From: an uncultured Pirellula sp.
GTDB taxonomy: Bacteria; Planctomycetota; Planctomycetia; Pirellulales; Pirellulaceae
DNA length: 64,000 nt
Direction: 5' to 3'
NCBI GenBank assembly: GCA_903858115.1
Contig: CAIOHR010000080.1
Location: forward strand, 1 to 64,000
A model generated the notes under the pieces. That model was not told where the DNA came from. It did no database searches and worked only from the letters and a program-made list of their open reading frames with translations. Below are positions 1 to 9,516 of the stretch, piece by piece; the stretch's first letter is position 1; each line of letters starts with the position of its first letter. The position numbers and the translations under genes are program-made.

Positions 1-486
1 ATGAATGTCTTGCGATCATGCTGTCCTGCGGCTTCAAAGAGCCAAGGCACTTTCGATCTACAAGACATTTGGAAACATCAGATTCCAAGCTTGATTCTAA
101 TCAACACGACTAATGCGTCGTTCACGCTAGATACTAGGCAAATTGCTTAGGTCCTCACACCTAAACACCCTTTTAAAAGACAGGCGTATTTTTTTGTTCT
201 TAACATCTAGATTTCTTAGCGAATCCAATCTCGAATAGCTCGGGGTCCCCCGTTGATTGAGTGCTATTCGCCAATTTGGGTGACAATTGCACCTCGAGTG
301 GTGCGTTGTCGTTACACCGACAGAGAAATCTGCGCATCTAGGACGTACCGGTACCTAGATCGAGCTTCTTCTTTCAGCTAGACCAGTTCCTATCGCTGAG
401 ATGCGGCTGGTTCGGAGGTGACAATCGAGCCTTTAGCCGATGTTTGCAAGATGCCGAACACCCGGCTTGCTTGCCGATGCTCGCAA
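1..486. other. Non-coding stretch with two small inverted repeats
   Basis: I see no credible gene in this stretch; its reading frames are short and lack recognisable motifs. It holds two inverted repeats. One (282-310) pairs GACAATTGCACC with GGTGCGTTGTC around the loop tcgagt, leaving one unpaired base. The other (336-360) has perfect 7-bp arms ATCTAGG and CCTAGAT around an 11-base loop. Neither is followed by a T-run, so neither is a convincing intrinsic terminator. They lie next to the transposase remnant and may be decayed mobile-element ends, but that is inference. Confidence 0.4.
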
Positions 487-993
487 TCAATCGCGACTGG
501 CAGATAAGAATCGCTCCATCCAGGGCTTCGCTTGCAGCTTCTTCACACGACTTGACCAAATCTCGGCATTGCTACCAAGCCGCTCAAAGATCCCTTCCAA
601 TTCCTTCGATACCGACGCTTTCCCTTTGCGAATCGTTCGACTCGTGTAGTCCACCAGCAACAGATACTGGCCAAACGTGAAGCCTTCGCGCATCCCTTCG
701 CGATCTTCACCCAGTCGCCGTCGATCCTCGATCGGGATCAACCAAAGTCCCCTCTCGACCTTGCCACTCACCTTCGAAGCAGCCACACTTCCATTGCGAA
801 TCTCCGCAACATCGCACATGCGTCCCTTCGACTCGGCATGGTCCACTCGCTCCTTGAGCGAGGTATGCGGACTCTCCTCGGGCAAACTCACGATACCAGC
901 CGCTACAGTCGAGTCGAGTTTAACGAAAAGGTGGATCGTGACTAAGCCGCTGGATTTGCGGGTAGTGGGGGTAATGTCTTGTTTCAATTGCAC
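487..993 (-). pseudogene. 3' remnant of a REP-associated (Y1/RAYT-like) transposase
   Basis: The open frame gives 168 residues, but only the part from about position 909 down to 487 looks like a protein family. It begins near VAAGIVSLPEESPHTS, which resembles the segment after the YVDLNP motif of IS200-like RAYT transposases, and continues with GLWLIPIEDRR, a YLLLVDYTSR segment and a GIFERLG segment that I recall from long planctomycetal transposase-like proteins. The catalytic part of the family (HxH and the Tyr) is absent and the sequence upstream does not supply it, so this is a truncated, inactive copy. The first 28 residues are probably spurious. A 119-bp part of it (525-643) recurs at 11716-11834. 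The family assignment is from memory of the motif pattern. The alternative is a small hypothetical protein. Confidence 0.5.
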
Positions 994-1172
994 TGAGGCT
1001 TTATTCGCTCGATCAATCCTTCAGATGGTGGAATTGGATGATTCGGATTAATCGAAACCGATTGCACTACCAATTCACATTTTTGAAGTATGCGTATCGC
1101 TTTCCTTGGAAGTTCCGAATTTAGCGATCTACGATTCCGCACGATTCAACCGATGTCCCATGGGATTTCAAC

Positions 1173-3077
1173 ATGACTGACTGGGGAAAACCATCCAAAT
1201 GCGACGGGATCTTCGTCGAAACGAAAGATTTGTCGGAGTTGCGCGCCCAACGAATTTGGGGATTCGTCGCTGTCATTTCGATGACATGGTTATTCTTTGC
1301 AATCTTTCTTTGGGTCCGTGGCTATTACGAAGCGTCGACGATTTGCACGGCGGAATTGCCGCTGATCGCGATATTGAGCACCGTCTATCGTTCTAAAAAG
1401 GACATTCGACGGCTCATGAACGTCAATTTGGCCGTCAGTGCTGGCGGTCTATTTGCTGTTTCGATCAGTGATCCTGCACTTTATGGAGTCATGCTATTCT
1501 ATCCCGTTTCGATTTTGATTGCTTCTCAATTGCTAGGCCTTCGCACAGCGCTTCAATGGCTCTTCGTTAACTTTCTAGCCTTTCTTGCTTTCTTTGAATT
1601 CGTTTATGGATTTGGCCAATCGCTACTCACGCCGCGTTTTGATCAGCTAATCATCATGATGGGCGTAGCGGTATGCGTCTATTTCTGCTGTCAACAAGGG
1701 GAAGCGTACTATCTGCGGCGAACGGCAGACCTAGTACGACTGAGCCAAAATCTTGAGAAGAAAAGTGATCGTCTGCACGTGCTGGCAACTACGGATGCGT
1801 TGACTGGCTTAACCAATCGCTATCAGTTTCAAGAACGACTCGACGAGTTGGTCAACAATGCAGTGCAGTCGAATTCACCGATGGTTCTTTTCCTTATCGA
1901 TTTGGATGGGTTCAAAGAGATCAATGACACCCTTGGTCACACGATAGGAGATGAAGCGTTGGTCGGAATTGCGACAAGATTGTCGAAGAGGTTTGAAAAC
2001 CGAGCTGAGGTTGCTCGTTTAGGCGGCGATGAATTCTGTATCCTCGCCAGTGGAATAAGCAACGCCAGCGACGCAGAAACCATGGCCAAGGAGGTCTGTG
2101 AACTTCTCAATCAACGACAGAAATTGGGTGACACCGAGCTATCACTCGGGGGAAGTGTGGGGTACTGTTTATGCCCACTGCACGCGAAAACGGCAAAGGA
2201 AGCCTTAGCCTTCGCGGACACCGCCATGTTCCATGCGAAAGAGCATCGACTTGGCTACGCGAGTTATGATCCTGAAATGACTGAACGGTTGGTCGAGTAC
2301 CGAACAGTACAAAAAAAACTGTCACTCGCGCTCGAACGGAACGAGTTCTTCTTGGTCTATCAACCTCAAATCTCATTGGAAACGAAACAAGTCATCGGTG
2401 TGGAAGCATTGATCCGCTGGCGAAGCGAAAGCGTTATCGTCCCACCCATTCGATTCATTCATCTGTTGGAACGTAGCCGAGAAATACTGCCTGTGGGAGC
2501 TTGGATCATCCGGGAATCATGCCGTCAACTGGCTGTGTGGAACTCAGAAGGCTTTCATATCAAAATTTCAGTTAACGTCAGCGCACTTCAGTTTAATGAC
2601 GACCAATTTTATGATTGCATCGTGAATTGCATTGACGAATTCAAAATCCATCCCAGCCAACTCGACTTTGAGATCACAGAGGGACTGCTGATCGACGACG
2701 TGCCCGCAGCCGTTGCAAAACTGAATCAGATCAAAGCTCTCGGTTCGAGCTTGAGCATTGATGATTTCGGTACCGGATATTCATCTTTAGCGTATCTTCG
2801 TCAATTCCCCGTTGATCGGCTGAAAATTGATCGCTCGTTTGTGCAAAACATTCCTGATACAGACGATGGCGTGATTGCGTCTAGCATCATTGTTCTAGCA
2901 AAGGCTTTAGGAATGGGTGTCCTTGCCGAGGGAGTAGAAACGGTCGAGCAATTGAAGTTCCTGCAATACCACGACTGCGATGAGTATCAAGGGTATCTAT
3001 TCAGTCGACCTGTTTCCGCCGAAGAGGTGCAAAAGCACTTCACAGTGAAACAACCGGTCTATGCGGCCGCAAATTGA
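1173..3077 (+). CDS. Membrane GGDEF-EAL protein (c-di-GMP turnover)
   Basis: A 634-residue inner-membrane signalling protein. Residues about 25-175 form five or six hydrophobic segments, with no periplasmic sensor domain of note. A short helix leads to a GGDEF domain (about 205-365) with an intact GGDEF signature at 284-288, then an EAL domain (about 385-625) with E411-A412-L413, a DDFGTGYSSL segment and EGVE near the end. GGDEF domains make cyclic di-GMP and EAL domains degrade it. Both signatures are intact, so either or both activities are possible. The start is an ATG with no strong ribosome-binding site. The gene converges on the polyketide synthase gene and their 3' ends overlap by 19 bases. 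No partner gene is adjacent, so the controlled process is unknown. Confidence 0.93.
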   Translation: MTDWGKPSKCDGIFVETKDLSELRAQRIWGFVAVISMTWLFFAIFLWVRGYYEASTICTAELPLIAILSTVYRSKKDIRRLMNVNLAVSAGGLFAVSISDPALYGVMLFYPVSILIASQLLGLRTALQWLFVNFLAFLAFFEFVYGFGQSLLTPRFDQLIIMMGVAVCVYFCCQQGEAYYLRRTADLVRLSQNLEKKSDRLHVLATTDALTGLTNRYQFQERLDELVNNAVQSNSPMVLFLIDLDGFKEINDTLGHTIGDEALVGIATRLSKRFENRAEVARLGGDEFCILASGISNASDAETMAKEVCELLNQRQKLGDTELSLGGSVGYCLCPLHAKTAKEALAFADTAMFHAKEHRLGYASYDPEMTERLVEYRTVQKKLSLALERNEFFLVYQPQISLETKQVIGVEALIRWRSESVIVPPIRFIHLLERSREILPVGAWIIRESCRQLAVWNSEGFHIKISVNVSALQFNDDQFYDCIVNCIDEFKIHPSQLDFEITEGLLIDDVPAAVAKLNQIKALGSSLSIDDFGTGYSSLAYLRQFPVDRLKIDRSFVQNIPDTDDGVIASSIIVLAKALGMGVLAEGVETVEQLKFLQYHDCDEYQGYLFSRPVSAEEVQKHFTVKQPVYAAAN

Positions 3078-6000
3078 ATCTGTTTTTGGATCGGCCTAGC
3101 ATAGGCATTCCTGACAAGAATCACGATTTGCCCGCTTTCATCGCAGACCTCGGTGCGCGACCAACGGGAACTGTCTTTTTCAACGAGAGGGCAAGTCGAA
3201 ACGATTGTCCATCTCTTGGGATGCCTAAGGGCTTCGTTTGATCCGATGGGAAGAATCACTTCTTCAATATTTACAGGTACAAACAAACTATTCTCGGAAG
3301 AATCGGCGTACATCGCACCAACCCGCCAAGCAGCATCAAGAGCTAAAGCGGGTGTTGTCATGTTCCTATGGCCATTGCAGACGTTGTCCAATACGGCACG
3401 TCGATTTTCCTTATTTATTGTAATCTCACTCAAACAGCGAAACGGTCCCGAGAGCTTGACCATCGAGTTGAGGCGACAATAGGGATCATCCAGCTGCGCA
3501 GCCAAAATATCGAATCCGGGATCTACAAGAGTACGGCATTGAGACGCTGAAGAACAAAAATTCAACTTCGCACTGGCAAATCTCACATCTTTGGCCAACA
3601 ACTGACCCGAGGAATGAATAAGATCGGCAATCATCCAGACATCAATGGATTCGTCCGTCTTGCGAGCGATCACTCGCAGATTTGGACTCCGTCCATTCTG
3701 ACACTTTACGAATCGGTGAAACTCAATCTGCTGGATGCATGCTTGATTGAAACGCTTGGTCTCAGGACACAGCATTTGAGCGGCGTCAACAAAGTGATTA
3801 AGAATCCAAGCCCCGGGCAGTGTAGGGGACTCTCGTACTTGGTGGTTTGGAAGGCAATCGATCTGGTTTAGGTCAATAGGAACCTCGATCCATCGCCCAG
3901 GCAACGTGCCGCCAGTACTGGGAAGTGTAGAGACCCTGTATTCTGTATGCTCGGCAGGCGACAACGGCACGTTGATAGCAACACTGGTGCGTCCTGAAAT
4001 CACTGCTCGAAAAAGTCTCTGTCCCGTCGCTTCATCGACGCCCGAAAGACTACGTTGTTTCGCGAGAGCTCTGTACTCACTACCTCGCGTCATGCCGATC
4101 CCATCCCAAGCAAGCCACGCCAAACTGGTCCACGGAATTGCAGCCGTTTGGCGATTTGCAGCACACAATCGGTCCATCGTTTCGTTTGCCGCACAGTAGT
4201 CGTGCTGTCCGTCATTTCCAAAAATGCTGTAAGCGGAAGTCAGTACATGCGTGGCGACCATACTACCGAATTGCTGGTAACATGAGTCCGCCAACAAATG
4301 CAGTCCTTGGACCTTGACTTGATAGGTCTTGCGAAACTCGGATAGTGAACGATGCTGTAGTTTCTTTGAAAACTGAACTCCAGCTCCATGTATCAACAAG
4401 TCGACCCGACCGTAGCGTTTCGCGATGTCGGCGATGAAGCTCGACACATGCTCCGCATCGGTCACATCGACGATGTGATACTCGACTTTCCCGCCAATGG
4501 ATCGCAAAAATTGAATGTTTCGATCTGCTTCCCATCTCGCACGAGTCGATTCGAACTCGCGTCGCATCTCGATTGGGGAAGTTTGGGGATGATCAACGCT
4601 AAACTGACGATAGAATTCTATTTCTGCGGCAGCGTCATCGATTTCTTCCGGTCCAGTTTCCAAGGCACTTCGCCCCATAGTGATGACAGTGCAACCATAG
4701 TCTCGAATGATTGCCTCAAGCATCACGGCTGTCACTCCACGCGCGCCGCCTGATGCAATAACGACACTACGAGCGTCAAGTGCGACTTGGGGTTGCGGTA
4801 GTGCTTGGTACACAACCGGCATCAAACGACGGACCAATCTTTTATCGAAATCGAGGACGATCTCCGTTTCTAAGTCACAATGCACTCTTTCCTTTAACAG
4901 TCCATCGAGCGACTGAGCCACATTCATACCCCTAGTACAGAGCGTCGCCATCCGAGCTGTTGGAATCTCGCGGCAGATCGATTTGAGCAGACCGGCGGTC
5001 GCCCCACTGCATGGATGGACTTCTCCTGACCAGCCGTCGATCACCAGACTCCACAACTCGACCTCACCCGCGTTCAGTCTCGAAATTTCCTGTTTCGCCG
5101 TCAAAAATAGGGCTTCGCAAGTTGTATTATCTCTGGCAATTTCCAAAAGCGTTGTGCGAAAGTCTTTCCGCCTAGCACGTTGTACCGCAACGACCAAGTC
5201 AGCAGCATAGTCCTGAATCAACTCCAGGAAATTCTCCGGCGGATCCAGGCTCTCAACCCAATGCAGATCGTGCCCCCTATGCAGCGTTCTAACGCGGGTT
5301 GCATCGCCACCGATCATGATGATTCGCGAACGTGAAAATCGCCGGGTTGTTGCGTTCAACAATTCCACAAGCATTTCGGCATCGTTCTGGACGACGAATA
5401 TGGCGGCGGGCAATGCTGCCTCTGCGGAGCTCGTCGGCATATTCGCGCGCTCCAGAAGCGGTTTCTCGACCCATACGGGTGTATGTATCGGACAAGACTC
5501 CTGTGGTGCGTCAGCAACAGGTAATGCAACGGTGGGGCGAGCCTCGAACGACGAACTCTGTTTCGTCTCCTCACTCTGAATTCGTTCGATTAAGGAACGA
5601 AGCTGCGATGATGAATTTGTCTTATCGTGACGATCTGCGGAAATCGTTTTCAGATGCTGTCTAACTTGCCCCAATCCGATTAGAGGCTTCCAGCCGTAAA
5701 GATTCGCGACCGCCCTAGTTGTAAGAGCAAACGCGGCTGCATACTCGTCGCCGTTTTGTGGCCCCAAGTTGTCTGGGTTGCTGCCGCTGCAAGCGGACAC
5801 GGCAGCAACTACCGCAATTTTTGCACTTATTCCCCCGTCTTCCAACAACAGCGATGCGGCGAGCAATGCGGCATCGAGAGACTGATCGCCTGAGTCCACA
5901 ATAAAATTTGCACCTCGCAGATTGTGCAACAACGCTGCTCGACCCGACGCAACATTTGGCATCATGCATTGAAGAGTGTACGCTTTTGAAGGACGCGAGC

Positions 6001-9000
6001 GGTTGTACGCCCGCTCAACCGATTGGACGTATCGCTGATTGGACACGAGGTTTCGCATCAGTCGTTTATTGAGGACACGGGTGGTCGCCTCCACACCTCG
6101 TTCCGTCTTTCCATTCATTGCCAACACGATACACGCATCGTTGCGAAGATTCGCATCGAAACCCTTAAGATTTTGGATGACTTGATGCACTAACAAAACC
6201 GTCAGCGTCTGGCTGATGTCCATGTCGTCCGCTAACTCTGGCAAGACAATAAAGTCCCGAGGAAGCTTGATGGTATCTCGAACAAAGCGATTGCCAAATG
6301 GCGGCATAGAAGACGGTTTGATCTCATGAAGTGCAACGAGTACGATGTCGTTCGTATTGTTATCATGCGGCACATTCATCGAACCAGATTTTTCAGGTGC
6401 CTTCAACAAACCCGAAGCATCGTAGTCTGGTTTTTCGATTACCAAATGCGCGTTAGCACCTCCAAAACCGAAACCGTCGACGGCGATTCGCCTTTGATCG
6501 AACCGTAGCGAAGTCGGTACGGTCGCCACGGCAAGGACTGATTTTGCGTTCTCCAACGCTCCCGAAGGTTTGCGGAAGAATCCTTGTGCGGGAAAAGTTT
6601 GGCGGTGTAGGTATTCACATGCCGCAATTATAGATGCTGTTCCTGCAGCCCAACCAGCGTGTCCAATCGATCCCTTCAGGCTGTGTAGTGGGATTGGCGA
6701 CTTTGCATGTGGAGAAAAAAACTGCATCAAAGTCTCCACCTCCGTCGCATCTCCAACCGGTGTCGATGTTCCATGTCCCTCGATGCCAGCGATGGAAGCA
6801 GGGTCGATAGAATAACGACGATAGCATCGCTGCAATGAAAGAATTTGTCCGTGAGATTGCGGCACGTTTGCCGAGGAACTTCGTCCGTCACTGGATAACC
6901 CTGCCCCGCGAATGACGGCATCAACCTTCAATCCCAAACGGGATGCGTCGGTTGAGCGTCGCAGCGTCAACATGGCTGCCCCCTCTGAAAACACCACCCC
7001 ATCTGCGTTGGCGTCAAACGGTCGGCATCCTGTCGAAGTTGTTCCGCGAAACTGGGAGAACAAGCAACTATTGCCAGGTCCAGGACAGAAGACGCCCCCA
7101 ACGATCACCGCGTCCGTTCGATCGGTCTCCAATAGTCGCATGCCCAACGCTGTGGCATAGAGAGAAGACGCGCAGGCCGCATCCACCAAGATAAGCTGGA
7201 CGCCTGGTACTACCATGTGGTCCAAAACATATTGGATCGCTTGATGGGGAGTTCGATGGGCAGAACGAGCGGAGTTCATCAAGCGATCGACATCGCAAGC
7301 GAGAGGATCGATGCCAGCAAACAAAAGCGAAGTCGCCTCGTCCTGGTCTTCGAAACCATCCGCGGTCGCGCCTACTAAACAAACAATGCGTTCGGCCTCT
7401 CGCAATCCCTGGAGGCAGGGATTCATTGCGATGCAAAATAGTTTCTGTGTTCGAGTGAGCGAGAAAAAAAATTCAGGATCGATACCCGAAGGACATACGA
7501 TGTCGATATCGTTCACTCGGCCCGATAGATGGGACGTCGACCGATCGGGAACCAACTTCTCCGAATAAAAATCCTCGGTCCAATGCGGGTCTAGTGTCCG
7601 TTGGTCAATCAAACCAATTCGTTCTTCCGTCACCGACTGAAAAAGTTGCTCCGGAGATGTTGCACCTGCTGGCAGTATGCATCCTCTGCCAACGATAACG
7701 CTCAGCGGCAGTCGCTTCAATTCTTCGTCCATATGGAGCGGTCGTGACATAGGGCCCTCGCTGGACACGACCGGAACCCCTTCGGCCACAAGCTCAGTTC
7801 GCGTCTCGGGACGATGTTCGTTTACGCCTTGGACGACAGGCACTGCTACGTTCCTCGATTGCGGTACACGATTTACGTTGGGTGTTTTCTCCGACGATGC
7901 TGCGCAACTAACTTCGATCTTTCCCTGACCAGCCGTCGACATTAAACTCGCAAGTGTTCCCGTCGACCCGCAATCGACAACTTGCGCAATTCCCATCGCC
8001 GCCAAATCCAGAAGAGCGCCTTGCAAATCAAAAGGTTGCAAGAGTTGACTGGCGAGGGTCCCGGCAAGATTATCGGTCGGCTCCACAAATCGACGGCCGA
8101 TCGGTGAATAGATTTTCGTCTCCGGTGGCAGTATGGAGAATTGGCTCATCGACTCGTACCAATGCCTCGCCGCATCTTGCAGATCGGGATGATGAAATGA
8201 CGTGGGGCTTTGGATTCGTGTGGTTTGAATGCCAAGCTTGTTCATATGACCATGGAGTCTTTCGAGCTGCTCGAGTGGACCGGACGCGATGGTCTGCATG
8301 TCGTGGTTGCGACCTGCGATGCAAACTTTAGACAAGCCGAGAAAGCTCAGTTCGGCGGTAACGCGGTATCGTTCCGAGAACACTGCAAGCAAACCGCTTT
8401 GGGCGGGGGCAAACCGCTGGATGGCTTGATGGCGGAGACAAACAATGCGAACGGCAGTCACAAGATCAAAACATCTCGCAACCTGAAAGGCGGCGATTTC
8501 CCCAAAACTGTGCCCCATCATCAGGGTTGGTCGATGGCCTTGAAGTCTCCACAATTGAGCACCGAAGATGTTCTGCAGGAGAATCGCAATCTGCGACAAT
8601 CCAGGCTCCTTACGAACAACGGACTGACATCGCTCCACGTTTGCTAAGAAAAGGTCGCTAGCCGCAGGGCCAAAGTATTCCCTTGCGGCTTGCTCGCACT
8701 CGCTTAGCAGATTGGGTTCATCCTCATCTGAAAAGCGACGAAGTCGTTGGCAAAAGAGATTTGCGTCGAAAGTCCCTTGACCCGAAAACGCCCATGCTTG
8801 TGAGACCAAATCGTGGTTGCCCAAACGGTTCGAAGCGTTTGACTCCTCATTCGTCGGTAACGAATTGGGTTTCACGGTCGACGACGCGATCGTCGATTGA
8901 AAGCTCGTTTCGATCTGGACGATGGCGGGGCGTGGATAGCGATCCGATAGAAACTTAATGGCAGTCTTCCGCTCCGATTCGCCAAAAAGTTCATCAATAC

Positions 9001-9475
9001 CCTGTCCACCCGCTAGTACGATATCGCGGAAGGACCGATGCGAGCGATGCTCTTCAATGTCGCGCAGTCGGTTCATGGCGTCGCTCAGCGCAGTTGGAAG
9101 CGGCAGAGGATCGCCTGATTGGGCATCGGCACAAATGAGCGTTTGAAAACCCGCACAAACAGGTTCGCCACCGTGGTCCAGAACGCGGTAACAGAACCTA
9201 GCGCTCGCTCGCCCCCATTGCTCCAGCGTCAACAAGATGGCGACACGATCGCCTAGTCGCATCGATTGGAGGTTCCGGGCATAGGCATCGGAAGTTAGTA
9301 GATGGACCCCCTCCAATGCCTTCTTGACACCTTGCTGATCGAAGATGAGCTCGCCAAATAAAAACGCTTCACGTGAGGCACACTGTAGCTTGAATGCTGT
9401 TAAAAAATGATGACCACCATAAGCCATCGTGTCATCGAAGTGAATCGTGTAATCAATCGCAAAACAGGATGTCAT
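3059..9475 (-). CDS. Iterative type I polyketide/fatty acid synthase (TE-AT-KS-KS-like-KR-DH)
   Basis: A 2138-residue multi-domain synthase. Domains in order, approximate: hot-dog thioesterase (1-150, FDDTMAYGG); acyltransferase (229-520, AWAFSGQGT and nucleophile motif GHSFGE near 320); ketosynthase (590-1010) with Cys768 in VDAACASSL, His901 in HGTSTPVGD and His939 in GSIGHAGW; a second ketosynthase-like region (about 1020-1300, MPNVASGRAALL) with no Cys at the nucleophile position, as in chain-length factors; structural plus catalytic ketoreductase (about 1370-1830, GGARGVTA, Tyr near 1760 in HDYCAANE); and a C-terminal double hot-dog dehydratase (1865-2130, His in LPNHQV, Asp in LALDAAW). 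No carrier protein and no enoyl reductase is present. The start is the only in-frame ATG after the upstream gene, preceded by GAGGA. The carrier lies in the gene 41 bp upstream, so the two form an operon. KS and KR motifs resemble PUFA, heterocyst-glycolipid and enediyne synthases. The product is unknown. Confidence 0.9.
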   Translation of the reverse strand: MTSCFAIDYTIHFDDTMAYGGHHFLTAFKLQCASREAFLFGELIFDQQGVKKALEGVHLLTSDAYARNLQSMRLGDRVAILLTLEQWGRASARFCYRVLDHGGEPVCAGFQTLICADAQSGDPLPLPTALSDAMNRLRDIEEHRSHRSFRDIVLAGGQGIDELFGESERKTAIKFLSDRYPRPAIVQIETSFQSTIASSTVKPNSLPTNEESNASNRLGNHDLVSQAWAFSGQGTFDANLFCQRLRRFSDEDEPNLLSECEQAAREYFGPAASDLFLANVERCQSVVRKEPGLSQIAILLQNIFGAQLWRLQGHRPTLMMGHSFGEIAAFQVARCFDLVTAVRIVCLRHQAIQRFAPAQSGLLAVFSERYRVTAELSFLGLSKVCIAGRNHDMQTIASGPLEQLERLHGHMNKLGIQTTRIQSPTSFHHPDLQDAARHWYESMSQFSILPPETKIYSPIGRRFVEPTDNLAGTLASQLLQPFDLQGALLDLAAMGIAQVVDCGSTGTLASLMSTAGQGKIEVSCAASSEKTPNVNRVPQSRNVAVPVVQGVNEHRPETRTELVAEGVPVVSSEGPMSRPLHMDEELKRLPLSVIVGRGCILPAGATSPEQLFQSVTEERIGLIDQRTLDPHWTEDFYSEKLVPDRSTSHLSGRVNDIDIVCPSGIDPEFFFSLTRTQKLFCIAMNPCLQGLREAERIVCLVGATADGFEDQDEATSLLFAGIDPLACDVDRLMNSARSAHRTPHQAIQYVLDHMVVPGVQLILVDAACASSLYATALGMRLLETDRTDAVIVGGVFCPGPGNSCLFSQFRGTTSTGCRPFDANADGVVFSEGAAMLTLRRSTDASRLGLKVDAVIRGAGLSSDGRSSSANVPQSHGQILSLQRCYRRYSIDPASIAGIEGHGTSTPVGDATEVETLMQFFSPHAKSPIPLHSLKGSIGHAGWAAGTASIIAACEYLHRQTFPAQGFFRKPSGALENAKSVLAVATVPTSLRFDQRRIAVDGFGFGGANAHLVIEKPDYDASGLLKAPEKSGSMNVPHDNNTNDIVLVALHEIKPSSMPPFGNRFVRDTIKLPRDFIVLPELADDMDISQTLTVLLVHQVIQNLKGFDANLRNDACIVLAMNGKTERGVEATTRVLNKRLMRNLVSNQRYVQSVERAYNRSRPSKAYTLQCMMPNVASGRAALLHNLRGANFIVDSGDQSLDAALLAASLLLEDGGISAKIAVVAAVSACSGSNPDNLGPQNGDEYAAAFALTTRAVANLYGWKPLIGLGQVRQHLKTISADRHDKTNSSSQLRSLIERIQSEETKQSSSFEARPTVALPVADAPQESCPIHTPVWVEKPLLERANMPTSSAEAALPAAIFVVQNDAEMLVELLNATTRRFSRSRIIMIGGDATRVRTLHRGHDLHWVESLDPPENFLELIQDYAADLVVAVQRARRKDFRTTLLEIARDNTTCEALFLTAKQEISRLNAGEVELWSLVIDGWSGEVHPCSGATAGLLKSICREIPTARMATLCTRGMNVAQSLDGLLKERVHCDLETEIVLDFDKRLVRRLMPVVYQALPQPQVALDARSVVIASGGARGVTAVMLEAIIRDYGCTVITMGRSALETGPEEIDDAAAEIEFYRQFSVDHPQTSPIEMRREFESTRARWEADRNIQFLRSIGGKVEYHIVDVTDAEHVSSFIADIAKRYGRVDLLIHGAGVQFSKKLQHRSLSEFRKTYQVKVQGLHLLADSCYQQFGSMVATHVLTSAYSIFGNDGQHDYCAANETMDRLCAANRQTAAIPWTSLAWLAWDGIGMTRGSEYRALAKQRSLSGVDEATGQRLFRAVISGRTSVAINVPLSPAEHTEYRVSTLPSTGGTLPGRWIEVPIDLNQIDCLPNHQVRESPTLPGAWILNHFVDAAQMLCPETKRFNQACIQQIEFHRFVKCQNGRSPNLRVIARKTDESIDVWMIADLIHSSGQLLAKDVRFASAKLNFCSSASQCRTLVDPGFDILAAQLDDPYCRLNSMVKLSGPFRCLSEITINKENRRAVLDNVCNGHRNMTTPALALDAAWRVGAMYADSSENSLFVPVNIEEVILPIGSNEALRHPKRWTIVSTCPLVEKDSSRWSRTEVCDESGQIVILVRNAYARPIQKQIQFAAA

Positions 9476-9516
9476 CGCGTCCTCATCTATCGAACATGCA
9501 TTCTCATCGAACCCAA

